This document shows positions 31,203 to 42,371 of a stretch of 64,000 nucleotides of DNA, one piece after another (position 1 is the first letter of the stretch; each line of letters begins with the position of its first letter). The translations under genes and the position numbers were made by a program. Source of the stretch: Blastobasis lacticolella (lineage: Eukaryota; Arthropoda; Insecta; Lepidoptera; Blastobasidae); assembly GCA_905147135.1 (NCBI GenBank), contig LR990053.1, positions 16,814,501 through 16,878,500 of the forward strand, given 5' to 3'. The notes under the pieces are model-generated. The model was not told the DNA's origin. It was given only the letters and a program-made list of their open reading frames with translations, and did not search any database.

Positions 31203-31441
31203 TCTCCAGAATTTGGCAGATCAGATAATTTCAGTAGTCAGCTACCAGGGGAACCTGACCAGATTGGATCATGGTCACCCATTCAGTCGCCTAAATGTGC
31301 AGGTTTCATCACGATGTTTTCCCTCACCGTAAAAGCATCGGTTAACATTCAACTAATAAACATCACTCAGAAAAAAGTTATTGGTACATAGCCGCAGTGG
31401 GGTTGAACCCGGTACCTCTCGCGTACAAGTCGGATACCTTC
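31203..31441 (-). mobile_element. SINE-B, near-complete body
   Basis: On the minus strand it runs from a head remnant (AAGGTATCCGACTTGTACGC) and the B-box-like GGTTCAACCCC to GATCTGCCAAATTCTGGAGA. An internal 90-codon frame on the + strand is an artefact of the repeat. Confidence 0.8.
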
Positions 31442-31714
31442 ATATTTATTTGAGGTCAGGAGAAGTCCATTTAATATTAGTAAGACAGGATAGGACAGGT
31501 TAACAGAATCGAAATAGCTTCGATCTGGTATATATTAATACGCCGTAAAGTTCAACTAGTGATTTATTTATGAGCAGCTGGAACGGTGCTTCGCTTCGAC
31601 GTTTGAATGATTGAACACCACGAATCATTGAACAGCTATCCGTCTATGGCTTACACGCAAAGGTCGTGGTATCACGCTTGTAAACCGGTAGGTTGTAGAA
31701 GAATAGGCAGTTTT

Positions 31715-31925
31715 AAATGGGGGTCCCGCAAGGCTCAATCCTGGGACCATTCCTTATTCTTGTTTATATGAACGCTTTACCGTCCTATATAAATCTAAAT
31801 ACTCAATTCACAGTTATAATCTACTGGGGTCCTACAGTCACAAGTGCACACAACTTCGAACTGCTTATGGGTGAAAATCACAGGGATGCCTACAATGCAA
31901 GTATCCCCATAAGTAAGGAGTAGTC
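31715..31925 (+). mobile_element. Jockey/CR1-type reverse transcriptase fragment
   Basis: The frame reads GVPQGSILGPFLILVYMNAL, the RT motif-4 region (consensus GVPQGSxLGPxLF). It is only about 68 codons long and has no other RT motif around it. Confidence 0.75.
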
Positions 31926-32036
31926 GGACGTCGGAGTAAAATCAGTAAAATATTATCGTAGGGTAACTTGATGTCTGCGCAGTTAAAAACTTAAGTCTTT
32001 TTCAGTCAAAAATTCTTCTAAAGGTAAATAAATAAA

Positions 32037-32187
32037 TAATCATGGACAAATTCACACAGCGCCATCTAGCCCCAAAGTAAGCAAAGCTTGTGTTATGGGT
32101 GCTAGATAACTGACAAACTACTTATATACTTTTAAATACATATTTATTATACATAGAATACCCAGACCCTTAACAGAAATTAAAATA
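32037..32187 (-). mobile_element. SINE-A, 3' part only
   Basis: TTCACACAGCGCCATCTAGC and the downstream body are present, ending near ACCCTTAACAGAAATTAAAA. The tRNA-like head is missing, as expected for 5' truncation. Confidence 0.8.
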
Positions 32188-32750
32188 AAGGTGAACAAAC
32201 AAATTCATTTACCTGTGTGCCGTATCTGAAATGTATAATGTAGCAAAAGTGAGTCCTTTTGCGTTACTTGGTTTACAAGATGTATTAATAGTTGAACCAG
32301 AATGATGTTCAATTAGTAAAAAAACTATGTAGGTACTAGAAGTAAAATTTTTGGCAGTGAACCGCATCTATTTACATTTTCACAACCCCACTTCAGAGCG
32401 TACGTAAATTTGTCTATGCAAATATTACAGAGCCGAGTGGAGCGCCTCATTATGAAAACGTTAGTTCCCCGCTACCGGTGTAAAGTACCTGCAGAGTCAC
32501 CTCCAACACCTCTTTAGTAGTTTTCTTAGCGAATGGAAGTTATGTTTCGTTCAGAATTAGGTATAATTATGTGCAGAACTGGCAGGTAAAATGCGAGAGC
32601 ATAAATGCACTACAAAGTTAGGAATCCGTATTCTTAAGCAGTTACGTGTATATTTTAGTTAGAGCATTAGCATATCATTAGAAAGGTGATAAAGTGCGTT
32701 GGAAGCCCAGTGGTGACGGTATATGACTTGTAAGCAAGAGGTCATCATAT
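32188..32750. other. Unannotated stretch
   Basis: Nothing recognised. The phrase GCATTAGCATATCATTAGAA with AAGGTG occurs at about 32,663 and again at about 33,453, a short direct repeat. Confidence 0.35.
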
Positions 32751-32754
32751 TAGC

Positions 32755-33095
32755 CGAAAGCCGAAAGGTGCTGGGCATAGGCCTCCCTCAGAGATCTTCA
32801 CAAAGGCCGGTCCTGTGCCTTCCGCATCCAGCTAATACCTGCGATCTTTACCAGATCATCGGTCCATCTTGTGAGAGGCCAACCCACGCTGCGTCTTCCG
32901 GTACGTGGTTGCCACACGAGAACTTAACTGCCCCATCCATACGTGCCTAGCTCATTGCCACATTCGCCTGGCAATCCTTAGCGCTATGTCGGTGACCTTG
33001 GTTCGCTTGCGGATCTCCTCATTTCTGATTCGATCGCGCAACGAGACTCCGAGCATAGCCCTTTTCATTGCCCTTTGGGTAACAGTGAGCTTTCT
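32755..33095 (-). mobile_element. RTE-type LINE (family 1), C-terminal and 3' end
   Basis: On the minus strand it encodes KLTVTQRAMKRAMLGVSLRD, then IRNEEIRKRTKVTDIALRIA, then a decayed GRRSVG-like segment and the 3' tail beginning GGCCTATGCCCAGC. The same domain order is found at 7,366. Confidence 0.8.
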
Positions 33096-33096
33096 T

Positions 33097-33387
33097 ATAA
33101 GCGAGAGGTACCGGGTCCAAATCCCACTACGGTCATTTACCAATGACTCTTTTCTGAGTTATGTACATTGGTTGAGTGCTAACCCATGCTCTTACGGTGA
33201 AGGAAAACATTGTGATGAAACCATGATCCAATCAGGTTCCCATGGTAGCAGGGCACGGAGGTCAGATGGCAGTAGCTCCGTCGTAATTACCTGATCTGCC
33301 AAATCCTGGATCATCGTTAAGGCGGACCCCGGGCCCTCGTGCGCAAGAGCACAACCGGGACATTAACGCCAAGATTATTATTATAAC
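33097..33387 (+). mobile_element. SINE-B, head-truncated
   Basis: It begins inside the head (AAGCGAGAGGTACCGGGTCC) directly against the RTE fragment and runs to ACATTAACGCCAAGATTATT. All body blocks are present. Confidence 0.85.
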
Positions 33388-33389
33388 TG

Positions 33390-33920
33390 GGTGCAATGCA
33401 CTACAATCTTAAGAGTCCATATTCTTAACCAGTAACTTGAATGTTTTACAGCATTAGCATATCATTAGAAAGGTGGATAAGGTAAAGAAGATTTTGTAAT
33501 GAAGCGAAGACGTTAATCGCTTTCAGATCTTACAGTATACCAAAAATGAACTTACCAAAGAAATACCCAAACAAAACGGCCGCATAGCAAGACGGTATCG
33601 CGATAAAAAGCTTTTCATTGATCGTGTACTTGATGTTTATTACACACCTGAAGGTAGCATCCTTGTTTACTGCTCTTGCAATAAGACTCGCTACAAGGCG
33701 ACATTTCGAATGATCAGCAGGCGCAGATGTCAGTTTTCAACGTACGAGTAGGTACATAAAACATGACGAGAGAGATATAGAGGTTTTAAGAGAGGTAGGG
33801 CATAGCGGGGTACCCGCATTCTTCCATTTTGAAACATACATACACACATTACTTTTTTTATTACAATTCCTGGAATTCGCGTGAATGAAAACTAGATAGA
33901 GAAATCGATACGTAATATAA
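33390..33920. other. Unannotated stretch
   Basis: Nothing recognised beyond the short direct repeat noted at 32,663/33,453. Confidence 0.3.
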
Positions 33921-33921
33921 A

Positions 33922-34500
33922 TATAATACAAAGTCGCTTCCCTTCCTCTGTACCTATACATGTATCTGTGTACGCTTAGATCTTTCAAACTACGCAACGG
34001 ATTTTAATGCGGTTTTCGAAAATAAATAAATAAATAAATAATAAATATTCGTGGACAAATTCACACAGCGCCATCTAGCCCCAAACTAAGCACAGCTTGT
34101 ACTATGGGTGCTAGATAACTGATATACTACTTAAATAGTTTTAAATACATACTTATTATACATAGAACACCCAGACCCGTAACAGAAATTAAAATTAATC
34201 ATTTCAATTTCTGCCCGGCCGGGAATCGAACCCGGGACCTCTTGCGTGGCATGTTGACCATTGAACCACTCAGGTCGTCAATAAATAGAGTGATTCAAGA
34301 GTAAGGTTTATAAGCAATAAAAAAGATAAAGTACGTGAACGAGATCGAAGTCGCGCCGGATCCACTAGTGATAATATAGCATTTAACGCTATCAACTGTT
34401 TTAATATACCTACGTCTTAAAAACACGTCATGATAGCCTAACTCAGTATGTGTATATTGCTGCAAATAAAATATTATCACAATGGGACTTCCCATAGAAC
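33922..34500 (+). repeat. Helitron-like family B copy split by a SINE-A
   Basis: The left half (ACAAAGTCGCTTCCCTTCCT, ACTACGCAACGGATTTTAAT) ends near 34,020. After SINE-A, the right half resumes at AGAGTGATTCAAGAG and ends GGATCCACTAG before T at 34,368. The following 130 bases match those after the copy at 27,868. Confidence 0.75.
34047..34280 (-). mobile_element. SINE-A inserted in a Helitron-like element
   Basis: The 3' end abuts (AAAT)n at 34,020-34,046. The head at the right reads, on the minus strand, TGACGACCTGAGTGGTTCAA, with B box GGTTCGATTCCCGG. About 10 bases of the head region are deleted. Confidence 0.85.
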
Positions 34501-34520
34501 GAGAACCGCCGTCTCCCTCT

Positions 34521-34834
34521 CATCATGGCGTTAATATCCCGGTTGTGCTCTCGAGAACGAGGGCCCGGGATCCGCTTTCACCATGATCCAGGATTTGGCG
34601 ATCAGGTAATTACAGTGAAGCGACTTCCATCTGACCTCCGTGGCCCTGCTACCAGGGGAACCTGACCAGATTAGATCGTGGTTACAAATTCAGTTGCCTG
34701 AATTTGCAGGTTTCATCACGATGTTTTCCCTCACCGTAAGAGCATCGGTTAGAATTCAACTAATGTACATAACTCAGGAAAGAATCATTGGTACATGGCC
34801 GCAGCGGGATTCGAACCCGGCTACCGACGCTCTC
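34521..34834 (-). mobile_element. SINE-B, near full length
   Basis: On the minus strand it runs from AGAGCGTCGGTAG, with a deletion in the head, through the B box GGTTCGAATCCC, to ATTAACGCCATGATGA. All body blocks are present. Confidence 0.85.
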
Positions 34835-34839
34835 CTTCT

Positions 34840-34959
34840 ATTTGTATGTATATACGTATGTTTTAATCTTTTAAACTACGCAACAAATTTAAATACGGTT
34901 TCAACAATAGAAAGAGTAATTGAAAATAAACGCGAACGAAGTCGCGGCGGGGTAGCTAG
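34840..34959 (+). mobile_element. Helitron-like family B fragment
   Basis: ACTACGCAACAAATTTAAAT and GCGAACGAAGTCGCGGCGG are followed by GTAGCTAG before T. A second similar end (GTCGCGGGTAACAGCTAG) is at 35,015-35,032. Confidence 0.55.
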
Positions 34960-35403
34960 TAAATAATAAAATTTGAATGAATAACAATTTTTATGTGCAG
35001 TTGTCCACGCAAAGTCGCGGGTAACAGCTAGTAAGTAATTAAATAGAATTAATTACATGACTGTAACTCAAGCGGGAGCCTTAATATCACTATACATATA
35101 GTACATAAAGTGCTATACATACTGCATTTCATTTTATCTACTGTAGAAGGAAACAAGTAGATTATGAGCATATAATATTTCTTTGCTTATTATTAAAAAC
35201 GCCAGTCTTTCAACGAGAGATATTAAAATTTTCAACGTTCTTTCAGATGATGTTTGATTTAATTTCCTGGGAGATCGTAATATCTGTAGAGTTGAAGTAG
35301 ATATAGTTTACATAGTAATAAACATTGAAATATGCAAAGTATCCATGGTATTTGGCATAGAGCACAGAAAGTTGTGGTATTTGGCATTATTTGAGACCCA
35401 CTT
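34960..35403. other. Unannotated stretch
   Basis: Apart from the second Helitron-like end at 35,015-35,032, nothing is recognised. Confidence 0.3.
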
Positions 35404-35560
35404 TTTAAAGGTATGTTCCGGGTTGCCTAGCGTGTACATTTGTTTACGAGTAGCCCGATATTTCGACGCAGTTGCATGCATCATGATCACGGGTCGAATG
35501 GGTAATATAATAACCGCAATAGTTGAAAACATTATATTTGAGTCACATCCATAAATTTGG
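35404..35560 (+). repeat. Interspersed repeat J (uninterrupted copy)
   Basis: It contains TATGTTCCGGGTTGCCTAGC, TCGACGCAGTTGCATGCATC and ATGATCACGGG. The same sequence at 60,910-61,830 is split by a solo LTR exactly at CATG, so this copy shows the empty site. A third piece is at about 10,236-10,290 on the minus strand. Confidence 0.75.
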
Positions 35561-35839
35561 AAGAGAAAAGAACTCTGCCGGTCACCACAATCTTCATTAA
35601 ACAACAAACCACAACCGTCCAATGTTGGACTTGAGCCTCTTCCACGTTAGTGGAGGGATTTGTCGTAATCTTCATGATAAATGGAGCTGTTTGGCGAATG
35701 CAGTGTTAAAAAACAACGGTAAACACTTCTGCAGTGTGTGGCGAGGTCGCCAACACTACTATTTATATTTTAGTAATAAATCGGCAGTACTTTCTTCGTA
35801 TAATGAAATAAAATGCTTTAACAGAGGTAGGGCGTAGTA

Positions 35840-36165
35840 TCACGTTCGAATTGGAGCCGCCCGACTGGGGAAGTACTTCCACCTTACAGAATATCGCAGC
35901 TAAATAATACTCTTTTAAATAGTATTGTGTTTCTGCCGGTGAGTAAGGTTTCCAGTGCTCCATGGGGTGGGGATTTGGGGAACCGTGGCTTTGGCAGTGG
36001 AGTGGTATTTGCCTTTTTGCTGCCAGAGCAACGTGTTATAGAGTTGAGCAACGCATTAGCGATACTCTTGGTGTTGCTAATGTCTATAGGCAGTGGTGAC
36101 CACTTTCCATCAGGTGGCCCGCTTGCCTGTTTGCCTACCGTAAGACATAAAAAATTAAAATAATG
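35840..36165 (+). mobile_element. CR1-like LINE (family C) 3' end
   Basis: It mirrors 26,248-26,535. A C-terminal frame reads RISDTLGVANVYRQW and stop, then CCATCAGGTGGCCCGCTTGC and GTTTGCCTACCGTAAGACAT with an A-rich tail. It is 5'-truncated. Confidence 0.75.
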
Positions 36166-36189
36166 AGAGCCATTTTGTCAAAAATACAC

Positions 36190-37140
36190 TTTTATTATTA
36201 TTATTATTTAACATTTATTGTGCACAATAAATAGTATACAAAATAGACATACAGAAAAAATCACAACAGGTACAGCCAATTTCTAAAGAAATATCTTCCA
36301 GCCGACCAACGGAAGAGAGAGGTCAAAATCGAGAGGCAGATGGCGTGCACCTTAAATTTACTTACCTACTATAATACAACTAAATATAAATACATACACC
36401 ATACATAATAGTACATAATACATACATATATAAATAATATAAATATATATATACATATACATATTATGGATAACAAATGGAAAGATAGTGCTCTTTTACT
36501 CGTTTTTTAAACGTATCAGGCGAAGGACTGGTACGTACAGTATGCGGCAGCGAACTCCACAATCTAGCCGCATGAACAGAAAAGGAGTTGGAATAACATT
36601 CGGAGTGATGAGGAGGAATAGAAAGCAGTGCCTTGACGCTAGAGCGACAGGGCATGTCTTGGGAACGGGAAAAATTAAAACGATCACGAAGGTAGGAAGG
36701 AGCTCGAGGATTATAGAGAACATTATAAAGGACACAAAGGATGTGAATATTCCTGCGATGGCGGATTGGAAGCCACTTGAGTTGGGCCCGATATTGGGAG
36801 ATGTGGTCGTACTTGCGTAAGCCAAATATAGATCGGATACCAAGATTTTGGAGCCGCTCAAGCTTATTCAATAATTCTTCCGTACCGTCGAGATAACAGG
36901 AGTCGGCGTAGTCTAATAAGGGAAGAATTAGTGTTTGGACGAGAGAGATCTTAGCATTCAAGGGCAGAAAATATTGGAGACGCTTAAGTGAGTGCAGTGT
37001 GTGGTGAACCTTCCTGCTGACATTGTTCACTTGGGACGCCCATGACAAGTTTGTGTCCAGAACTACCCCCAAATTTTTGGCAGTTGTTGTATATGGGATA
37101 ATTGAGCCATCATATATAACCAAAAAGTACCTACGTAAGT
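36190..37140 (-). mobile_element. Jockey-type LINE, intact C-terminal third of RT ORF
   Basis: On the minus strand an unbroken frame of about 225 codons (37,140-36,464) follows the RT domain. It includes KNLGVVLDTNLSWASQV, LILPLLDYADSCYLDG and ARLWSSLPHTVR. A 3' UTR of about 270 bases with an AT-rich stretch follows, ending at a (TAA)n-like tail. The open frame suggests a fairly young, 5'-truncated insertion. No RT active-site motif remains. Confidence 0.85.
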
Positions 37141-37147
37141 AATTTTT

Positions 37148-37222
37148 TTTTTTTATATACCATGTGGTGTCCGGTAGAATAGCACCAACGCCTTTGACAA
37201 GTGTGTCATACAAATTGTAAAA
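37148..37222 (-). repeat. Repeat F fragment
   Basis: CCATGTGGTGTCCGGTAGAA, TAGCACCAACGCC and TTGACAAGTGTGTCATACAA are the inverse of the repeat F end at 52,318-52,585. It abuts the jockey fragment and extends its reading frame by chance. Confidence 0.6.
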
Positions 37223-38097
37223 CATCCGCTTAAAAATAAATTTAAATTATAAATAGAGGATACTTTATTTTTTATATTGATACTATTTTTTTGATAACGT
37301 CAATGTAAGTCTCCTAAATTCTTATTGAATTTTTTTTGCAACCCTGGTCCTGTGTTTTGGTACTGTGTATATTCTATTTAGATTTGTTTATTGTAGTTTA
37401 TGTTATCCTTGTGAAGTAGGTACTTTGTCGTATCGTAGTTGTTCAATGAAAGTTCTTTCTACCTTTCTTTGTCTTTCAAACTTTCATCGGGCTGTTACTA
37501 TCTGTTGTAATCATTAAATTATAATTAACTACAATTTAAAAATGGACCGTTCCTTGTCACACGCTAGTAACTAATTGCTAATAACATTGCGCCATCGACA
37601 TGTTATCGGACAAATGTATTTAAACGGTTTTGTTTTATTTATAATTAAGGATGGATAACCTCTGTGGAATGGATATACTTGCGCATAATGCTAGCTACAG
37701 AATAATATGTGTTACATCATCTCTTCCGAAGGACGTCCATTGCTGAACATATGAGTCGTCGTCGCGGATCGTCTGTTCCCTCTCTGCAGAAGGCAGGTGC
37801 CCAACTAGGTGGACCTATGGGCCTAACCCCAGGGTTTCCCGAGCTTCTTCTTGGCCAGGCTTCAACCTGGCCGGTCACGATATGGCGCTAGGGTGCGCGT
37901 TTGTGGGATCATTTGCCGCACTTAGGTGTGGCATTGCGTGTTTGGGTTGTTTTATTGTCGGATATAATATTTTTTTCTGTTTATAAACGTGAACATAAGC
38001 TTCCACGGCTAAAACACCGACTGACTCTGTGTCCCTTGCATCGATTGACTCGCTACTACTGCTGCGAATGCCGTGATTGCAGTTTTTTGTCTCATCA
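37223..38097. other. Unannotated stretch
   Basis: Nothing recognised with confidence. AGGACGTCCATTGCTGAACA near 37,729 resembles a decayed RTE 3' end (compare AGACGCCCACTGCTGGGCAT). Confidence 0.3.
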
Positions 38098-38215
38098 TCG
38101 ACTGTCGATTCTACGAGGTACGTGGCCTGCATATGGCCACTTCAGTTTTGCGACTCTCGAAATCAGATCCAAGCGATTAGTTCTGCTACGGAGATCTTCA
38201 TATCTTATCCTATAA
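38098..38215 (-). mobile_element. RTE-type LINE C-terminal fragment
   Basis: On the minus strand a frame reads DLRSRTNRLDLISRVAKLKW then PYAGHVPRRIDSR. The consensus of this family is a RRTKVTDI, IAKLKWQWAGHIARR-like stretch. Confidence 0.7.
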
Positions 38216-38218
38216 TGT

Positions 38219-38440
38219 AGAACAAGCCGTGTGGTGTCCGACAGAGTAGAATAACACCAACCTCTGACACTCGTGGATGTCGAACAAGGCGAGTAAAAGT
38301 TACAAATTTCAGAGACAAAAGATCTAGAGTCTCCGTAGGCTGAAAAATGGGCAGCAGCGTTTTCCAATGTTATATTATAACACTGGGATCTTCAACCCGC
38401 CTGCCAAGCGTGAAGATTATGGCAATAACCTCCCGCTTCG
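38219..38440 (-). repeat. Repeat F copy
   Basis: CCGTGTGGTGTCCGACAGAG, GACACTCGTGGATGTCG and CTTGGCAGGCGGGTTGAAG-like blocks (as minus) match 52,318-52,585 in reverse. Confidence 0.65.
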
Positions 38441-38817
38441 TGAGGAGGATTTAAGTTCTGCAGTGGACTTAATGGACTATAAAGGACTAAATGTGCTGAT
38501 ATTGAAAATAAAGCAACTTTAAACATAGCCCTCCATCCCATGCATAGGCGTAGGAAGAGGGGGAGCCGGGTGGGTCGTGCCCACCCCAGAATGGTCTGGT
38601 GCCCACCCCAGGATGGGGTGCTCACTGGCTGTACATTGGCGATTGACTCGGCTTCATCGGCCACCTCAGGGGCCAGGCCCCCCCTGGAAAATAGCCCTAG
38701 ATACGCCAATGATCCCATGCTCGATTCAGACATTTGTCTGGGGTTAATTATCAGTCTTGGGAGCCGATTGGCACCCCTTGACGGTATTTTAATATTAGTC
38801 AACTAGGTTTGATCAGG
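38441..38817. other. Unannotated stretch
   Basis: GC-richer patch at 38,545-38,700 with two overlapping open frames on opposite strands (88 and 136 codons). CATAGGCGTAGGAAGAGGGG may belong to a further repeat family, but no second copy is in this window. Confidence 0.3.
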
Positions 38818-39099
38818 AGCGTCGGTAGCTGAGTGGTTAATGTATCCGACTCGTAAGCAAGAGGTACCGGGTTCATAACCTGGTTCTTAGTTATGTACAC
38901 CGATGCTCCATGCTGATGCCGCCAATTTCAGGTGGCTGAATGGGTAACCATTATCCAATCTGGTCAGGTTCCCGTTGTAGGGTCACGCAGGTCAGATGGC
39001 AGTCGCTCCACTGTAGTTATTTGAGCTGCTAAATCCTGGATCAGGATCAAGGCGGACCCCGTGCCATCGTACGCGAGAGCACAAACGGGACATCAAGTA
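38818..39099 (+). mobile_element. SINE-B with internal deletion
   Basis: The head is complete (AGCGTCGGTAGCTGAGTGGT, TCCGACTCGTAAGCAAGAGG). The middle is shortened: after TTAGTTATGTACACCGATGC the body resumes at GCCAATTTCAGGTGGCTGAA. The 3' end is present. Confidence 0.85.
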
Positions 39100-39371
39100 G
39101 ATAATTATAAACTAGGTTTGATCGTAGGACTCTGTTAATTATGAGGAGTGAAGAATCCACCTGGGTAGATACCACCACCATTTCTATCGCCATACAAAGA
39201 ATTCAATGACATTGTTGTATTCCGGTTCGAAGGATAAGGTAGGTAAGGCGGCCGGGCTTGAGGCATTGGATCTTACTTGCACCTGCGGTTCTGCATTTCT
39301 GCTAGTACTTGTTATGGGCGACAGTTACCGCTTACACTCAGTTACCTCGCCTGTCTTGTCGTGAGTTATAT

Positions 39372-39500
39372 TAGAGGTCTCTTCAGAGGCGGGCAACGCA
39401 TTGGTGACTCCCCTGGTGTTGCTGCTGTCCATAGGCGGCGGTGACCACTTTCCATCAGGTGGCCCGCTTGCCTGTTCGTCTACCGTATAAAAAAAAAGAG
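39372..39500 (+). mobile_element. CR1-like LINE (family C) 3' end
   Basis: CCATAGGCGGCGGTGACCAC and TTTCCATCAGGTGGCCCGC are followed by CTACCGTAT and an A-tract. Confidence 0.65.
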
Positions 39501-39692
39501 TTACTGCGTAACTCAGACTAAATAAGAAATAAAGACAGACCAGCGAACAATATACTGACGCACTCAAAACTACGCCATGTGTGACCGTGTCTACGAACAC
39601 GGTCACACACGCACACATTTACAACCAAACTATTGGTTGCTATTGACACCCAAACTAACCCATTGCACACATATTTACGAATACGGCCTCAT

Positions 39693-39843
39693 CGTCATCA
39701 TCATATCAACCGAAGCACGCCCACTGCTGGGCATAGGCCTCCCCCAGAGATCTCAACAAAGGCGGGCCTGTGCCTTCCGCATCCAGCTGGTCCCTGCGAT
39801 CTTTACCAGGTCGTCGGTCCACCTTGTGGGACGCCGGCCTTAT
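39693..39843 (-). mobile_element. RTE-type LINE (family 1) 3' end
   Basis: CATCATCATATCAACCGAAG (tail) is followed by CACTGCTGGGCATAGGCCTC and CAGGTCGTCGGTCCACCTTG, the inverse of the RTE 3' coding end. Confidence 0.75.
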
Positions 39844-39849
39844 GCCACA

Positions 39850-40579
39850 TCTTTATTTCTTACTTGATCTGAGCTGCGTTTAAAAACCCTTTACAACTAT
39901 AGCGCAACATCGTTTTCTGTTTCACAATACATACTAATTTTAACACACAACTAAGTACATATAGCAATCGCAAACTTTATCACCCACTATCGAAATACGT
40001 TACGCGTAAACGGTATGGTAACGCTACTAAGTATATCCTAGTAGTTGAACTCTTGTGGCTGCTATCGCCAGACTGATAGGTGGGTGTGTCACAAGAACAC
40101 TGCGTGGTCTTCACGTTACTACAACGTGATTAAGTTTATCACTTAATAGTTTTGCTCTTAAATGCGTCAACGAAATAAGTGCGTCTTCACACAGTGTACG
40201 GGTAAGGAATATTTTTTTTATTCGCCGACGTAAAAAGAAAGATGTTATAATTTGATGTATGTATTTGGCTGTGGCACGTAGTTCCTGAACGGATAGACCG
40301 ATTTCGATGCGGTTGTCTGTGTTCGAAAGCCAGTTTAATCGCGATAGTTCTTAGCTTTGCTTCATTTAAAACGGTTATATTTGATTATTAGTGTATTTGG
40401 TCGGGGGATCCCCACATGTTTCCGTAATTTTTTTCATTTATTACTATTTGTTTTCTGTGTTATGTCTATCTCTAGGGAATGTTTCGATGAATTGTATAGT
40501 CTGCCGTTGGGTTAGGCGCTGTCCTAATTGGCAACGGTCGTGCGACCATGGTCCGGCGACGTCCGTCGAACGACCATAG
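39850..40579. other. Mostly unannotated; contains a Helitron-like remnant
   Basis: 40,245-40,400 contains GGATAGACCGATTTCGATGC, GTTCTTAGCTTTGCTTCATT and TCGGGGGATCCCC. It resembles the repeats at 52,895 and 56,975. The rest is unrecognised. Confidence 0.35.
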
Positions 40580-41045
40580 TCTGAAAACGCTGCTGCCCAT
40601 TTTCTTATATAGAGAGTGTCGAAATCTCACGAACGCGTCGCAAATGCGTAGTTGCAGCAACATTACGCGTGTAATGCGCTTATTACACATGCCTAAATTC
40701 AGTTACTAAATTCAGAAACAAACAGCGTGAGAGCAAATCAAAGTGGAATGTATTACTCATAACATAAGGTCCATTTTTGTATCACTTATATTATGTCACA
40801 TGTCGCTTTTCGAAAATCCGTGATACAAAAATGCGCATAAGTTGTGCGCAAGCGGCCCGCATCTTCAATTGTTTCGTACGATGAAATGCAACATGTCGCT
40901 CACGCGCTGTTGCATGCAACTACGCATTCACGGTGGGTTCGCGAGATTTGGATGCTCCCTAAGACATTAGTCGCCTTGTACGACATCCAGTCTAAGGAGT
41001 TGATGCAATTCTACTCTGCCGGACACCACACGGCGAGACTTCGTA
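40580..41045 (+). repeat. Repeat F copy split by an inverted-repeat element
   Basis: The left piece AAAACGCTGCTGCCCATTTT ends near 40,604. The right piece ACATTAGTCGCCTTGTACGA to GCCGGACACCACACGGC starts near 40,962. The uninterrupted order is seen at 52,318-52,585. Confidence 0.65.
40605..40960. mobile_element. MITE with ~55-bp terminal inverted repeats, containing a second MITE end
   Basis: The left arm (GAAATCTCACGAACGCGTCG, AATGCGTAGTTGCAGCAACA) is the near inverse of the right arm (GTTGCATGCAACTACGCATT, GGTGGGTTCGCGAGATTT). Inside, 40,672-40,840 carries a block like AGCGTGAGAGCAAATCAAAG, GTGATACAAAAATGCGC of the MITE seen complete at 63,683. Confidence 0.75.
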
Positions 41046-41299
41046 TAACTTACTTAGGTACTAACTTCGCTGGCTGAAGTGGGCCGTGGCCTCCGACACG
41101 GATTAATAACTTAGGAACAACTTAGGTAAAATTATTTAAGACAGCCAGTCACTCTCCTAGGAATATGTACGAGCATGAGATGAAAAGGCCGGTTAATTTT
41201 CCTTGGGAATCGAGGTTTAAGGAACATTAGTGTTATCCAAGCGACAACCTCATCCCCCACCTAACATAGGGGTAGTTTCATCAAGCTGCGTAGAATGCG

Positions 41300-41660
41300 C
41301 GTATCATCGTCGCAGCCCATAATAATTCACTGCAAGACTTCGGGCCTCTCCCATGAAAGGAGAAGCTATTGCCATAATCTCCACGCTTGGCACGCTCGGC
41401 AGACGCTTTGGAGATCGCAGTGTTATAAATATAACAATGGAAAAAACTTCTGACCAATTTCCAGCCACGAAGACTCTAGATCTTTTGTCTCTGAAACAAT
41501 AAATAATTTATTCATGAAACTATATCTAAAATTAGTTAATCTTTAGTTAAATTTAAAAGTACCTACCTATGATAAGATATTATGAATAGAATAATTTCAA
41601 GTAATTTACAACCAAATTAGTCGCCTTGCACGACAGCCAGGAGTGTAAGGGTTTTGTAAG
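41300..41660 (+). repeat. Repeat F copy with a ~110-bp insertion
   Basis: CATCGTCGCAGCCCATAATA, GCCATAATCTCCACGCTTGG and GACTCTAGATCTTTTGTCTC reach 41,500. The end (ATTAGTCGCCTTGCACGACA, CCAGGAGTGTAAGG) resumes at about 41,615. Confidence 0.65.
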
Positions 41661-41664
41661 GAAC

Positions 41665-42044
41665 TAGGAAAGGAAGTAAATAAATAAATAATGTGGTTCA
41701 ATAACTAGTGTACAGACCGCCTTAGACCCCCAGCAGTGTCTGTTGGCAACAAACATCCCATTAAGGCAACATCATGTTTTTATTGCAAACAGACTTGACC
41801 AGACGCGAGGGTCTGGGTTATCGGACGCAGACGTCACGACCGCGCCTTCGTACGGGGAGATAACACGTCACGTCAGTGGCGGGTTAAGTCTAGATAAGTA
41901 ACTATGAAATGGTATAGCTGTTTTGAACATAGTTTTGAATGACGACTACATTGTTCGAGTTTTTGTTTTGGGGTTCTACTAACCACTCCCTAGCTACTGG
42001 AGGTGGGACTCTATGAAGCCTGAGGAGTCCGCCTGGATAAAAAA
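41665..42044. other. Unannotated stretch
   Basis: Nothing recognised; a locally GC-rich patch at 41,810-41,885. Confidence 0.3.
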
Positions 42045-42371
42045 GATTATCACCTTGGCGTTAGTGTCCCGGTTGTGCTCTCGCGCACGAGGGCTTGGGC
42101 CCGTCTTGAACATGATCCAGGATTTGGCAGATCAGATAATTACAGTGGCGCGACTACCATCTGACCTCCGTGACTCTGTTACCAGGGGAACCTGACCTGA
42201 CTGGATCATGGTTACACTTTCAGTCGCCTGAATGTGCAGGTATCATCACGATGTTTTCCCTTACCGCTTTTAGCTTTCAACTATGCCGCTGTGGGATTCG
42301 AACCCGGTATCTCTCATTTACGAGTCGGATGCCTTAACGACCCTACCTGACCCTACCTTAACACCGACGCT
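42045..42371 (-). mobile_element. SINE-B, near full length
   Basis: On the minus strand the head AAGCGTCGGTG is followed by the B box GGTTCGAATCCC, the body, and the 3' end GGGACACTAACGCCAAGGTG. A small deletion affects the middle. Confidence 0.85.

Noticed and set aside
32905..33294. 129-codon + strand frame
   Set aside because: It runs across an RTE fragment read antisense and a SINE-B; not a gene.
36488..36861. Plus- and minus-strand frames overlapping the jockey fragment
   Set aside because: They are shadows of the LINE frame at 37,140-36,464, which has clear jockey-type motifs.
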